From contig NC_060020.1 in assembly GCF_021134715.1 (NCBI RefSeq), positions 6,138,001 to 6,202,000 of the forward strand: a stretch of 64,000 bases of DNA, given 5' to 3'. The position numbers and the translations under genes are program-made. The DNA comes from Daphnia pulex. Taxonomy: Eukaryota > Arthropoda > Branchiopoda > Diplostraca > Daphniidae. Below the pieces are notes generated by a model that saw only the letters and a program-made list of their open reading frames with translations, ran no database searches and was not told where the DNA came from. Shown here piece by piece: positions 37,070 through 46,178 of this stretch (the stretch's first letter is position 1; each line of letters begins with the position of its first letter).

Positions 37070-37870
37070 GTGGAAAAGCCACATAACGTTCACCTCCTTC
37101 TTCTTCAGCCTCTTCACAATTAAAAACATTTGGTACAAGAAAAATTTTATGCAAAATGAATGCTACTGGCCATAGTTGTAAGGTAGGAGAAAGACAATCA
37201 ACATATTTGATAGACAAAATTGAATTCGATTCAGAGCCTTTAATCCTTTCAACAAATAATTCCCAGCACTCCCGGAGAGATTTTTGTTCGTTACGAAGGT
37301 GGCCAAGAAGTTTCGTAACTCAGTAGCACCATCGACATCGTTGTCATCTACAAGGATTTCTTCAATATCAGCGTGATGGAAGTCTTGCTCGTTGACTTCA
37401 TTCTTCTCAGTTGCATAGTCTGAGTCGCTGTCCGAAGAGTTGTATGTCGATTAATCACAGCTTTCTAAAGGGACACCTTCATCACTGACGACACTTTCCA
37501 AATCATATTCAGATTCTAGTCCTTCATCAAATGATTCGTGGCTTACAGTGCTCTGTCGAAGGCTATCATCCCTTTCTATTTGGTGAACGGAGAAAAACTC
37601 TACATTGTCATTGTTGGAGTCATCATAGGATATTTCCTCTTCATCGTCACCCATAAAGCCGCTCTCTGTCATACATTCATCCCCCCAGCTCACGTTCGTT
37701 TCTTCTTCAATGGCATTTGTCAAGGTGTGCAAAAAACGATTGCGCAGTTGACGGGGTTTGACATTTTCTTTCCTCTTCTTAAACAATTTTGACATGCCTA
37801 CTAAAAAATGAAAGGTTAAAGAAAACCTTGAATAACAACGGTAGACAACTATTGTAATTATTACCTCCAA
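37070..37870 (-). pseudogene. Acidic ORF resembling the N-terminus of a transposase-associated protein
   Basis: The clean open part is 37451-37870. The likely start is the internal Met of MSKLFKKRKENVKPRQLRNR near 37795, followed by a very acidic Ser/Asp/Glu region and a stop after VPLESCD. In the frame to the left, the sequence continues with SSDSDSDYATEKNEVNEQDF and an LRNFLATFV stretch to about 37070, so the stop at 37451-37453 looks like a break in a longer protein. A basic start, an acidic linker and a helix-rich segment are typical of proteins encoded by large transposons in invertebrates, but I cannot name the family. It lies divergently from the plus-strand gene in the same unit. Confidence 0.4.
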
Positions 37871-38869
37871 CAGTCCTTGTCTTTCGCAAGTTTACAGAAT
37901 GTTCTGAAAGAGCCAACTTATCCAGCCTCAATTGGACTCGCAACCTCTAAATCTAAAAGCAAACAGCACGAGTATTAAATCAGGTTTACATCTATGAGGT
38001 ATTGTCTCCAATTGTTTGTACCTGAGGATGAGTTTATTTTTTACAGAACACTAAAAGCTCAATGGCTAGTTTATAGGAAGTATGATGTGTTTACTTTTTA
38101 GATAATCATAAAAACACCTGTTCAAAATATTAAAAAAAAATTCATCAATATCATTTCCATGAATGACAAGTGCTGATTAAATTTTTTTACCTTATTTTAA
38201 CTGCAACAATAAAGATCTCACAATCAATTAAGTCCAGGGCAATGTAATAAGTGCAGTTTTTAATGAAATGAAAGCCAAGCACTAATTTATAATAGCCGTG
38301 TCAAAAAGAACTGATCCGGACGCCATTAAAAAATGCAACTGCAATTTTGACAAGTCCCAATTATCGATATTTAAGAAAATTGCAGTATTGACATGTTTGA
38401 AACGTAGAATTAAAAACTTAATTTTTTATACAATGTTTGAATCACCATTTACAACTTATTTCAAAATTATATAAAATTTAAAAAAATTAACGAACTCATT
38501 AATTATCGGTGCAAAAGCAGAACTAATTTTTATAATTAAAAATGTTTCATCTGGCGACGTTGTTGTCTACTATAGCTTGTACGGAATTAGTAAGAAAGAC
38601 TTGAACAAATGGCGGATTTGATCTCGTTAATGCCATCTAAAAATTGATTTTTTCACAATATTTCGCACAGAAAAGGTGAGAACACTTGTTACTTATGTAA
38701 TGAATTACAACATATTTTGTTTTCAGTCAAGAAATTTTAAGTGTATCGTAGTATATACTTTTGCTAAGCAAATGCCGGTTGATTATCATAAAGGCCACGC
38801 TACTTCTATACATTAGAGATGTTCACAATCGACAACTTACTGTATTTTATTTACAAATAGGATCTTGGA

Positions 38870-39885
38870 ATGACTAAAACCGCCATTTCATGGAAGTATA
38901 TATTAGCAGAATTGTTTGTGGAAGACAGAACAGAACTTGCAATAGTCTCAGAGCGGTGGACCATTGATGAGAATGTTCTTAAGTATCCGTCCAACTTGAA
39001 GGGACCAAAAAGGATGAAGAGCATAATGGATCATGTTATACCAGAAGATTCCTGGACCGAGTATGAATACAGGAGGATTAGAGTCTGTGGTAAGTTCACT
39101 CATGAGTGACATTTTGCATTAACGATATGATGTTATATTCCTATTGCTGACACTGTGTGTTTATCTGATTTCAAAATAGTCTCAGAGAGGTGGCCATTGC
39201 TTAGGATGTTCTCAAGTATCCGTCCCACTTGAAGGGACAAAAAAGAATGGAGAGCATCATGGATCATGTAATACCAGAATATATACCTGGACCGAGTATC
39301 AATACAGGAAGGAGGCTTAGAGTCATTGGTAAGTTCACTCATGAGTAACATTTTGCATTAACGATATGATGTTATATTCCTTTGCTGACACTGTGTGTTT
39401 ATCTGATTTCAATAGTCTCAGAGAGGTGGCCATTGCTTAGGATGTTCTCAAGTATCCGTCCCACTTGAAGGGACAAAAAAGGATGAATAGCATCATGGAT
39501 CATGTAATACCAGAAGATACCTTGACAGAGTATCAATACAGAAGGCTTAGTCTTTGGTAAGTTCACTCATGAGTGACATTTGCATTAACGATATGATGTT
39601 ATATTCCTTTGCTGACACTTTGTGTTTATCTGATTTTTAAAATAACTACATTTCAATTATTTCACTTTAGGTTACTGGAATCAGGCAAAAGAAATGGATC
39701 AACGTGCAGCTGAAAATGAATCTGACGGCTTGAAAACAACTCATGAAACAAGGAAGAAGAGTTTGTCGAGAAAACCTGCAATTTACTTTCCCAGTTCTTT
39801 TTTCCTTGGAAATTGCAAAAGAACACATTCTTCATCATCCAACGAGAATTCAAGAGCCATTGATCCAATTTCTCCAGTGATTTAA
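38870..39885 (+). CDS. Two-exon gene of the inserted unit, uncharacterised domain
   Basis: Exon 38870-39089 and exon 39671-39885 join in phase (TGTG / GTTACTGG) to encode 144 aa, if the two broken exon copies between them are skipped. The first part reads LAIVSERWTIDENVLKYPSN and KSIMDHVIPEDSWTEYEYRR. This is reminiscent of the N-terminal module (an x-VVP-x-W-I start, a tryptophan, then a YxVRVLG-like strand) found in many transposon-linked proteins of Hydra and Daphnia, sometimes with a DUF4806 domain. The C-terminal half is Ser/Lys-rich and shows no domain. An acceptor-like AG at 38860-38861 hints at an upstream non-coding exon. The function is unknown. Confidence 0.45.
38946..39640 (+). 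repeat. Three tandem copies of a ~235-bp exon-intron unit
   Basis: The exon part starts TCTCAGAG at 38946 (copy A), 39180 (copy B) and 39416 (copy C), and each is followed by GTAAGTTCACTCATGAGT and the same intron sequence. Copy A is open. Copies B and C both lack one base in the codon after the conserved TGG, and both have a TAG a few codons later in the original frame, so they share a broken ancestor. They retain splice sites. Confidence 0.8.
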
Positions 39886-41089
39886 TTGTTAACTCAATAT
39901 GCAACTGTTGTGTTCAATTCTGACTTGGTGTTATCTTGTATGTCATGTGTTAACTAATATGTCATGTGTTCTAATGGACAATATAATCAAGTTAAGTGCA
40001 CTTTACGTATTATTTATTAAAAAATTACAACGACTAGCAGCAAATAATAGTACAGATTTTATTCCCTAAAAATGAACAAAATAGACCCAGTCCACGCACT
40101 GGGAAGGTCTTTTGTTCACTTTTGTTCGTGAACTGTTCACGCACTGAGGGCGGCAATAGGGAGGAAAATGTACACTCCATGTTCATGTACATTGTTCATG
40201 AACAGGGAGTTTTTGTTCACTGTTTGTTCACGAACTGTGCGAACTTTTGCTAGGTGGGTGGCTACCTGGGGGGTCGACACTGGCTACCCCAACACTGGCT
40301 ACCCGACACTGGCTACCCATAAGGCCGACACTGACTACCACGACACTGGCTACCCCCATTTGCTACCCCTGGAAAACGGTAGTTAAACAGAATACTCTCC
40401 TGACCTTGTGTGTTGTGCCTAACTGATTATTGACTATAACAAACAGTTTAAGGCTTTTAGCATAGTCTGCCTATTGTGGTTTAATTCTTTGATACAATTT
40501 TCTTTGAATCAACCAAGTAAGTTGGAATTAAATGTGTTGTTTGGAATATTTTGATCTCCAGTACATTTAAATGTATTATAGAGTGTTGACTGTGAAGTCT
40601 TGGATGATTGAAATTGACTGCGAATTCTCCAAAACTTTTTGTTCGCAGTCAATTGTCCAAGACTTTTTGTTCACAGTCAACAGTCGACACTCTATAATAG
40701 ATTTTAAGGTACCGGAGATCAAAATATTCCAAATGACAAATTTAATTCTTGGTTGATTCAATGCATATTGTATCAAAGAAGCATATCACAATAGACAGAC
40801 TATGCTAAAAGCCTTAGACTGTGTGTTACAGTCAATAATCAGCCGGCCACAACACACAAGGCCAGGGAAGTATTCTTTTTAACTACCGTTTTCCAGGGGT
40901 AGCAAATTGGAGGTAGCCAGTGTTGGGTAGCCGGAGTCGGGGTAGCTAGTGTCGGCCTTATGGGTAGCCAGTGTCGGGTAGCCAGTGTTGGGGTAGCCAG
41001 TGTCGACCCCCCAGGTAGCCAGTGTCGCGGGTAGCAGGAGTCCCCATGCCGTGGATGAAGACGCGGGAAAAGACCCCTAGATATATTGT

Positions 41090-41412
41090 CGTTCAGAGAG
41101 ATTCTAAACTGTCGCGTATGGGACCTCCCTACATACAGTATTCTAGCCCACTACTTCACTGTCATTGAAAAAATGATATTTAATGGGAAGTCTGCTGATC
41201 AACATTGCGAAATGTATGGTGGAATGGTATGGCTGAGACGTGTGAGAGATACGACCATTTTATCCATTACCCAAACTCTGAGTTCCATGACTTGCTTTCG
41301 AATTTGTGGGATCCACAATACTAATAAAAATATCTCCAATATTCGGCAACCTCAAAGACTGTTGCAACGTGAATTAGGGATATTTGAAACAGTGTTTGCA
41401 TTCGCACTTTAA
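41090..41412 (+). pseudogene. Broken ORF with the EMYGGMVWLRRVR segment, copy 1
   Basis: The frame contains the segment CEMYGGMVWLRRVR and, further on, QRELGIFETVFAFAL. Both segments recur at 45.9-46.1 kb in the opposite order. The nucleotide identity over GAAATGTATGGTGGAATGGT and the following 100 bp is high apart from a small insertion (GTGAGAGATAC versus GTGAGATAC) that shifts the frame. I do not recognise the protein family. It is a fragment of a repeated or captured gene. Confidence 0.4.
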
Positions 41413-42690
41413 CAACCACACCAATTGACCCCAATTTATGCCGTTCTTGGGTGTCGCAATGCGATGCCAACTTCACCGTCAAAGTTCCTCATGCCTGCCC
41501 AGTCAACATAATCACCCATGATGGTGGAGTTCTAGACAAATTTATCGTGTAATCTTTCGGTGAAGGCAAACCTGATTAGGTCAGAGCAAAGGAAGAGATA
41601 CAGCTGACATTTCCCAAAACCCTGTAGATCTTAAAATCTGGAATCCGCATCGAAAATCAACGCTGTGGATGAAGACGGAAACAGACCCCTCGAACAAACT
41701 AACAGACCCCCGGTAGGGATGTGAACCAATAGTAGGGATGTGAACAATTGGTAGGAATTTGAACAACATGAATAACAAATATTTCATTGTAATATTATTT
41801 AACAATGTAATTCTAAATAATTTAAGTCTACTATTACATTTAAGTCTACTATTATAATTTGAAATGCATAAAACAGATTTGGGTGTGAACGGTCAATAAG
41901 CGGTAGTAGTTTTTGGTAGCGTCCCGACTACAGCTTAGATAGAGTCTGATTTTGTTGCAAAACTGCAGAAAAAGAAAAATTTTATATAAAAAGAGAAGGT
42001 AAAGCCCATTGTTAAAAAAAATTGAATTCTTGTGACGAAAGCAATAATATACCTTTGAGTACAGAAATTGAAAAATCACATTCAACACAAAGAGATATAC
42101 CTTTACGATTAAGTTTGAGCGAATATCTTGATGAAAAAAACTTTCTATATAAAAAATAAGGTATATTTTAATATTTTAATTTTCAAAATAATACGTGTGT
42201 TGTACATTGGCACGACAAGGAGTAGGCCTAAATTAAGGTGAACGAAATCTGAACAACTTTTTTTCTCCACAGCATGCACTACATGAAGAATATAAAAAGT
42301 GCACATGAAGACATTGAAGTTATTCTAAAACGAATAAAATCCATCGACTTTTTTCCCCAATTAGCTGTGCTGCGAAATCTCAAGAATATATGGGCAGATT
42401 ACAATACAACCAACACAACATGTCAGTTGACCTGCGAAATGATTTAGCGGTATGTTCTAATAACTCAAGTAAAGAAAAATAGATTACAATTTCTAATTTT
42501 AGAAATTAAGCGTTAAAGCCAAGGATGTAGCCCACAAACTTTCTATGTGCTCAATGATTGATGCCTACGTAAGAATAGGGAAATTGAACGAAGATTAAAA
42601 AAAAACAGACCAAAAAATCTCACAAGATTAAGGGAATGCATATTTATTAATAATATTTATTCAATTTTTTTTGTAATTGAAACGTAAAAT

Positions 42691-43113
42691 GTGTTTGAAA
42701 ATTCAGAATCATTGCAGGCAATAACGCCTGAAAAACCAATTGCCCACATTGTAAAATATGATAAGGAAAAAAAAACCATCTTCGAAAAAGAAGACATTTG
42801 TGACATTTACTTATGTGGATTTTGTGAAGCGCAATTTCTTTTTGGAAGTACACTAAACAAACACGAAAGCAAATTTCATGACATGGAATATGAAAAATCA
42901 ATCAATTTATATTATCCACTTGTTAATGACCTTTCCGATCCACAACTACAACATGTAGCATCAAGCATGCAGCGCAGCATCAACGATTGGTTGCTACGTT
43001 CTGCGTCGAACAAAACGGGTGACCCTATATTTAAAAATATTTTTGAATTCCGCTTCTCGCAACTCAGTCTTCCTAAATTTAAAATTGAAATTATGTTGAC
43101 GAGTTTTAATTGA
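42691..43113 (+). CDS. Hypothetical protein with a single C2H2 zinc finger
   Basis: An open frame of 140 codons contains one classic C2H2 finger, LCGFCEAQFLFGSTLNKHES then KFH: C42, C45, H58, H63 (C-x2-C-x12-H-x4-H). After the finger come a helix-like QLQHVASSMQRSINDWLL segment and a basic end. An open reading frame starting near 42273 (MHYMKNIKSAHEDIEVILKR) followed by a GT donor may be an upstream exon, but it ends in a stop before the donor. The surrounding DNA is repeat-rich, so this could be part of a mobile element or a decayed gene. The family is not recognised. Confidence 0.35.
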   Translation: MFENSESLQAITPEKPIAHIVKYDKEKKTIFEKEDICDIYLCGFCEAQFLFGSTLNKHESKFHDMEYEKSINLYYPLVNDLSDPQLQHVASSMQRSINDWLLRSASNKTGDPIFKNIFEFRFSQLSLPKFKIEIMLTSFN

Positions 43114-43348
43114 CGTTATTTTGACTTGTAGTTCTTTCAGAAATCCAAAACAATGAAACAATAGCGTTACTAATATTATGACATCCAATAAAACTGGTGT
43201 TAAAACAGAAAAAAAACATTCATATACATTTTCTTATTCACTTGTAATCGCTTTCAATACAATTTTACTTCAAGGTAAACAAAAACTAACTAAAAAACAA
43301 TCGCGAAAAAATGGGAATTTAAATTTCGATATCGAGAAGAATTTTCAT

Positions 43349-43900
43349 TTACGGATGCAGAAGACGATTGAATGCGTTGTAAGAAGTTTCAAGATCAAAG
43401 AGTAATTGTCGTACTTGACTTTCGCTGAGCTCATCAGACGCTTGCATGGATAAAAGCTGATTGACCTTCTTCTTGCCTTCAAATTCATTAGGAATCAAAC
43501 TAAGTCTTGCCATAGTATCAGCAAGGTCCCTAAGGCAGTTCATCATTGGCTCGAATGTCCAGGCGAAGTTTATCCATACTTGTGATGAATAACGAAACAA
43601 TATCTGCAATGCTGTAAAGAAATCATTTGTTGGTGTGATAATCTGTTTCGAAAGCAATTTTCTTTAATTTATTTTACCATTTGCTAGTGTTCCCCTTGTC
43701 ATCCCTTATTGTAATTGGGCGATCTTCTTTAATCCTCTCCATCGCTGCTGGGCAATCTAGCTTGAAATGTGAGGTGAATTTCTCAACGGATGGAACCTCT
43801 TCTCCCTGGACTTGTTTGAAAGCAGCTTTAAACTTAACTGCTGCGACTAAAATTGACTTGACTGCTCCTACTTGACTACTTGGAAGTATGTCAAGGCCAA
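43349..43900 (-). pseudogene. VPS28 pseudogene fragment with a retained intron
   Basis: The minus strand reads [20 protein letters not shown], then [18 protein letters not shown] and DDKGNTSKC in one exon (about 43678-43900). After a 66-bp GT-AG intron (43612-43677) it reads IADIVSLFITSMDKLRLDIR. The order matches VPS28, an ESCRT-I subunit that binds ESCRT-II in endosomal sorting. About 20 residues into the second exon a small deletion near 43534 shifts the frame and gives an early stop. The correct family sequence resumes in another frame (LRDLADTMARLSLIPNEFEG to ASDELSESQVRQLLFDLE and the normal VPS28 end YNAFNRLLHP), with a few further residues missing before ASDEL. The N-terminal third is absent. 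The retained intron argues against a retrocopy and for a DNA-level duplicate or capture. Confidence 0.85.
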
Positions 43901-44279
43901 TTATTGGTATCGAATACTTTGATACTTTTTTACTGGATCCAATTCAGAAGGTAACATTTTTCAAAGGTATAAATTTTAAAAAAAAATAATTCAGTACAAA
44001 TTTATCATAGCAAAACTTACGACAAAAAATTAGACAATATGAAAACAATCGTCAAGAAGAAACACGAAAAAAATTACATCAAGAAGAAGGTGCTTATCTC
44101 ACTGAAAAGGAAAGCAACAGTCAAGAAGATGAGGAGACATGTGTCAAGCAAGGAATTCCCCCGCTGAGTGCAGTTCATTTGTAATGAAACGACTAATCCG
44201 ATACCACGATCGTCTAAGGTTCTTAAAAATAACAGCGCCGATTTAGAAGTAATTGCAGAAGACAACGCAGAAGACGTAG

Positions 44280-45144
44280 GGGAGACTGGAGTAAAACGGG
44301 ACACCGGGTCAAAAGGGACAGTGGGGGGAAAAATAGTAGATGTTAATAAAACTGTAAAAATTTTTAGTATGTTATGTAAATCTGTATAATCTAATTTGGC
44401 ATGAAATTTGGTTGGTTTTTGTCAATAACTGCATGAGTTATTGACAAAACAAAAAAAACGGTTTTTTTTTAGAAATTTTTGTCTCCGCCATTTTATGTTT
44501 GAAGAAACAAATAAACGCTAATGGCATGTAAATTTAATATGGAAATGAAGCTGATTCATTTCTTGATCGTTTAAAACAGAAATTATAATTTTAGATCGAT
44601 TAGTTTAGACAGTATGAACTTTAAAAAAAAAGTGTCTAAACCGGGAAATCGGGACAGCTGTTTTTGGCTAATTTGGGACAGTTACGGACCAATCAGCGTA
44701 CAGCATTTTTAAGAGGCTCGATTTCGTTACCTAGCAACGCAGGATGTCCTACTGCTCCATAAGGGTTTTTGTATTTATAAGAAAAAAGGTTCATTAACAC
44801 AATAATCAATTTGAAACATTTATAAACTCAAAGAGTATATGCAGTGGAACACTTTTTCAATTTTTTTCAATTTTATTGATGAATTTTAAGGCGAAAACGG
44901 AGGACGTCCCTCATCACCCACCCCAGTGTCCTCAATTACCCCCCAAAATAGGCCCCTCCCACAAATCTGAGGAAACTTTAAAGGTATTTTATGGGGAAAT
45001 GGTTCATTATTAAATTATATAAAAAATATGGGGGGTTCCTTACAATATGGAATACATAAAAACAAAATTTTAAAGAAATTCAATAATTAGTTTGGGAGAT
45101 ATAGGGGGGAAACAAAAACCGTCCCGTTTTACTCCAGTCTCCCC
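44280..45144 (-). mobile_element. Non-autonomous TIR element, copy 2 (865 bp, TA-flanked, inverted)
   Basis: This is the reverse-complement copy of the element at 35570-36435, with the same 24-bp terminal repeats and a TA on each side (44278-44279 and 45145-45146). Only scattered differences are visible, including a 1-bp length difference. It has inserted in a short open frame of unknown identity (44168-44277). Confidence 0.85.
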
Positions 45145-45186
45145 TACACTTGTCTAGCCAACTAAGCTCTATAAGCATGTCAACAG

Positions 45187-46178
45187 ATGCGGAGAAAACT
45201 GCCGGATCACAAGATTAAGAAAGTGATTTTTTTTATAGTAAAACTAACAAAAGTTCCAAGAAGCAGTCGTCAGCAGCGTTTTCGAAACCTGATACGTCGT
45301 TCTTCAAAGCTATCTCTTCGAAATGGTAGGGTTTTTACCCTTGAGGACAACGACACACAAGACACTTTGATTTTACCATCCGACATTGATGTAGAGCAGC
45401 AACTTGAAGTTCGGGAGTCGGCGCTGCGTGTTTGTTTTCAATGGATATTGGGGCCATAAAACACGACTGGAAGCATTGTGACGAAGCAATAAAGTTGCGA
45501 GTCAATGGCATACCGAAGATACCCGCCCCAGTCTGAATTGAAAAGACTTGCATTAAAGAACAGAAGTGAATTTCTTAATACGTCCAAATCAACAAAGCTG
45601 TTTAAGAAAAGTCACAAGTATATGAAAACTCAGGCGTTTCTCATCATCCAGCGCATTCAACAGAAATATAACCTTTTCCCAAGTAAATTCGCTGTATCCG
45701 AGTTGTTTAAATTCGCTCTCAGAAATTGGAAAACTCGCCCGCTTACTCATTCCGACGTTTTTTGCAGCTCACTGTTTCTTTTTGAGCTCTTTGGAACCGG
45801 TCAGTTTTTGGAACAACTAGTCCTCGATCCAACGGCATCTCAAAATGTTCTTCATTTGACTTTCATCGAGTTCTCTGGTATTCTGCATGATCAAAGAATG
45901 TGGCAACATGAATTAGGGACATTGGAAACAGTGTTTAAATTCGAACATTTCTTGTTAGTGCTGGGAAGTTTGTAGATAAACATGGAGAAATGTATGGTGG
46001 AATGGTATGGCTGAGACGTGTGAGATACGACCGTTTTAACCGTTACTCAAACTCTGAGGTCCATGGCTTGCGCTCGAATATGTGTGATCCACGGAGTCCC
46101 TTGGATTTCCCAACTTGGACAGACAGAGGACGTCACCAAATGGACATTACAGGGACAGAAAATTTTTTTTTTTTATAA
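45187..46178 (+). pseudogene. Cluster of broken ORFs, including EMYGGMVWLRRVR copy 2
   Basis: Three open pieces follow each other. The first (45187-45459) is Arg/Lys-rich. The second (45505-45975, 156 codons) includes SKSTKLFKKSHKYMKTQAFL and QHELGTLETVFKFEHFLL. The third (45990-46178) carries YGGMVWLRRVRYDRFNRYSN and a C-terminal DFPTWTDRGRHQMDITG. The last two share segments with 41.2-41.4 kb but in a different order. No family was recognised; this could be a decayed multi-exon gene amplified with the repeats. Confidence 0.35.

Larger units (their letters stand above)
36773..40258. mobile_element. 3.5-kb transposon-like unit with CCCA-CTAGCA termini inside the foldback arm
   Basis: The left end is CCCAGCTAGCA and the right end is TGCTAGGTGGG, an 11-bp terminal inverted repeat with one mismatch. 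The intact opposite arm of the foldback shows the uninterrupted site GCGACACTGGCTACC. Here that site is split as GCGACACTG / TGGCTACC, which gives the boundaries and a 2-bp TG duplication. Inside the right end are palindromic words GTTCGTGAAC (40124-40133), TGTTCATGAACA (40193-40204) and GTTCACGAAC (40226-40235), with related GTGAACAAAACACGAACAC near the left end; these are candidate transposase-binding sites. It carries a minus-strand acidic ORF and a plus-strand two-exon gene with duplicated exons. No intact transposase was recognised, and the superfamily is not assigned. Confidence 0.65.
36754..41038. repeat. Foldback element of GACACTGGCTACCC units, interrupted by a later insertion
   Basis: The sequence from 40259 to 41038 is a long inverted repeat with arms of about 380 bp and a tiny centre near 40635. 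Its outer parts are tandem units of GACACTGGCTACCC (left arm) and GGTAGCCAGTGTCG (right arm). The right arm ends GGTAGCCAGTGTCGCGGGTAGCAGG at 41038. The matching outer end of the left arm is CCTGCTACCCGCGACACTG at 36754-36772, now separated from the rest of its arm by a 3.5-kb insertion. Without the insertion the element is about 797 bp. No coding capacity. No target duplication could be defined at the outer ends. Confidence 0.8.

Noticed and set aside
36436-44279. Composite transposon bounded by the two inverted 866-bp elements
   Set aside because: Each copy has its own TA on both sides, so they look like independent insertions; the interior contains other complete insertions.
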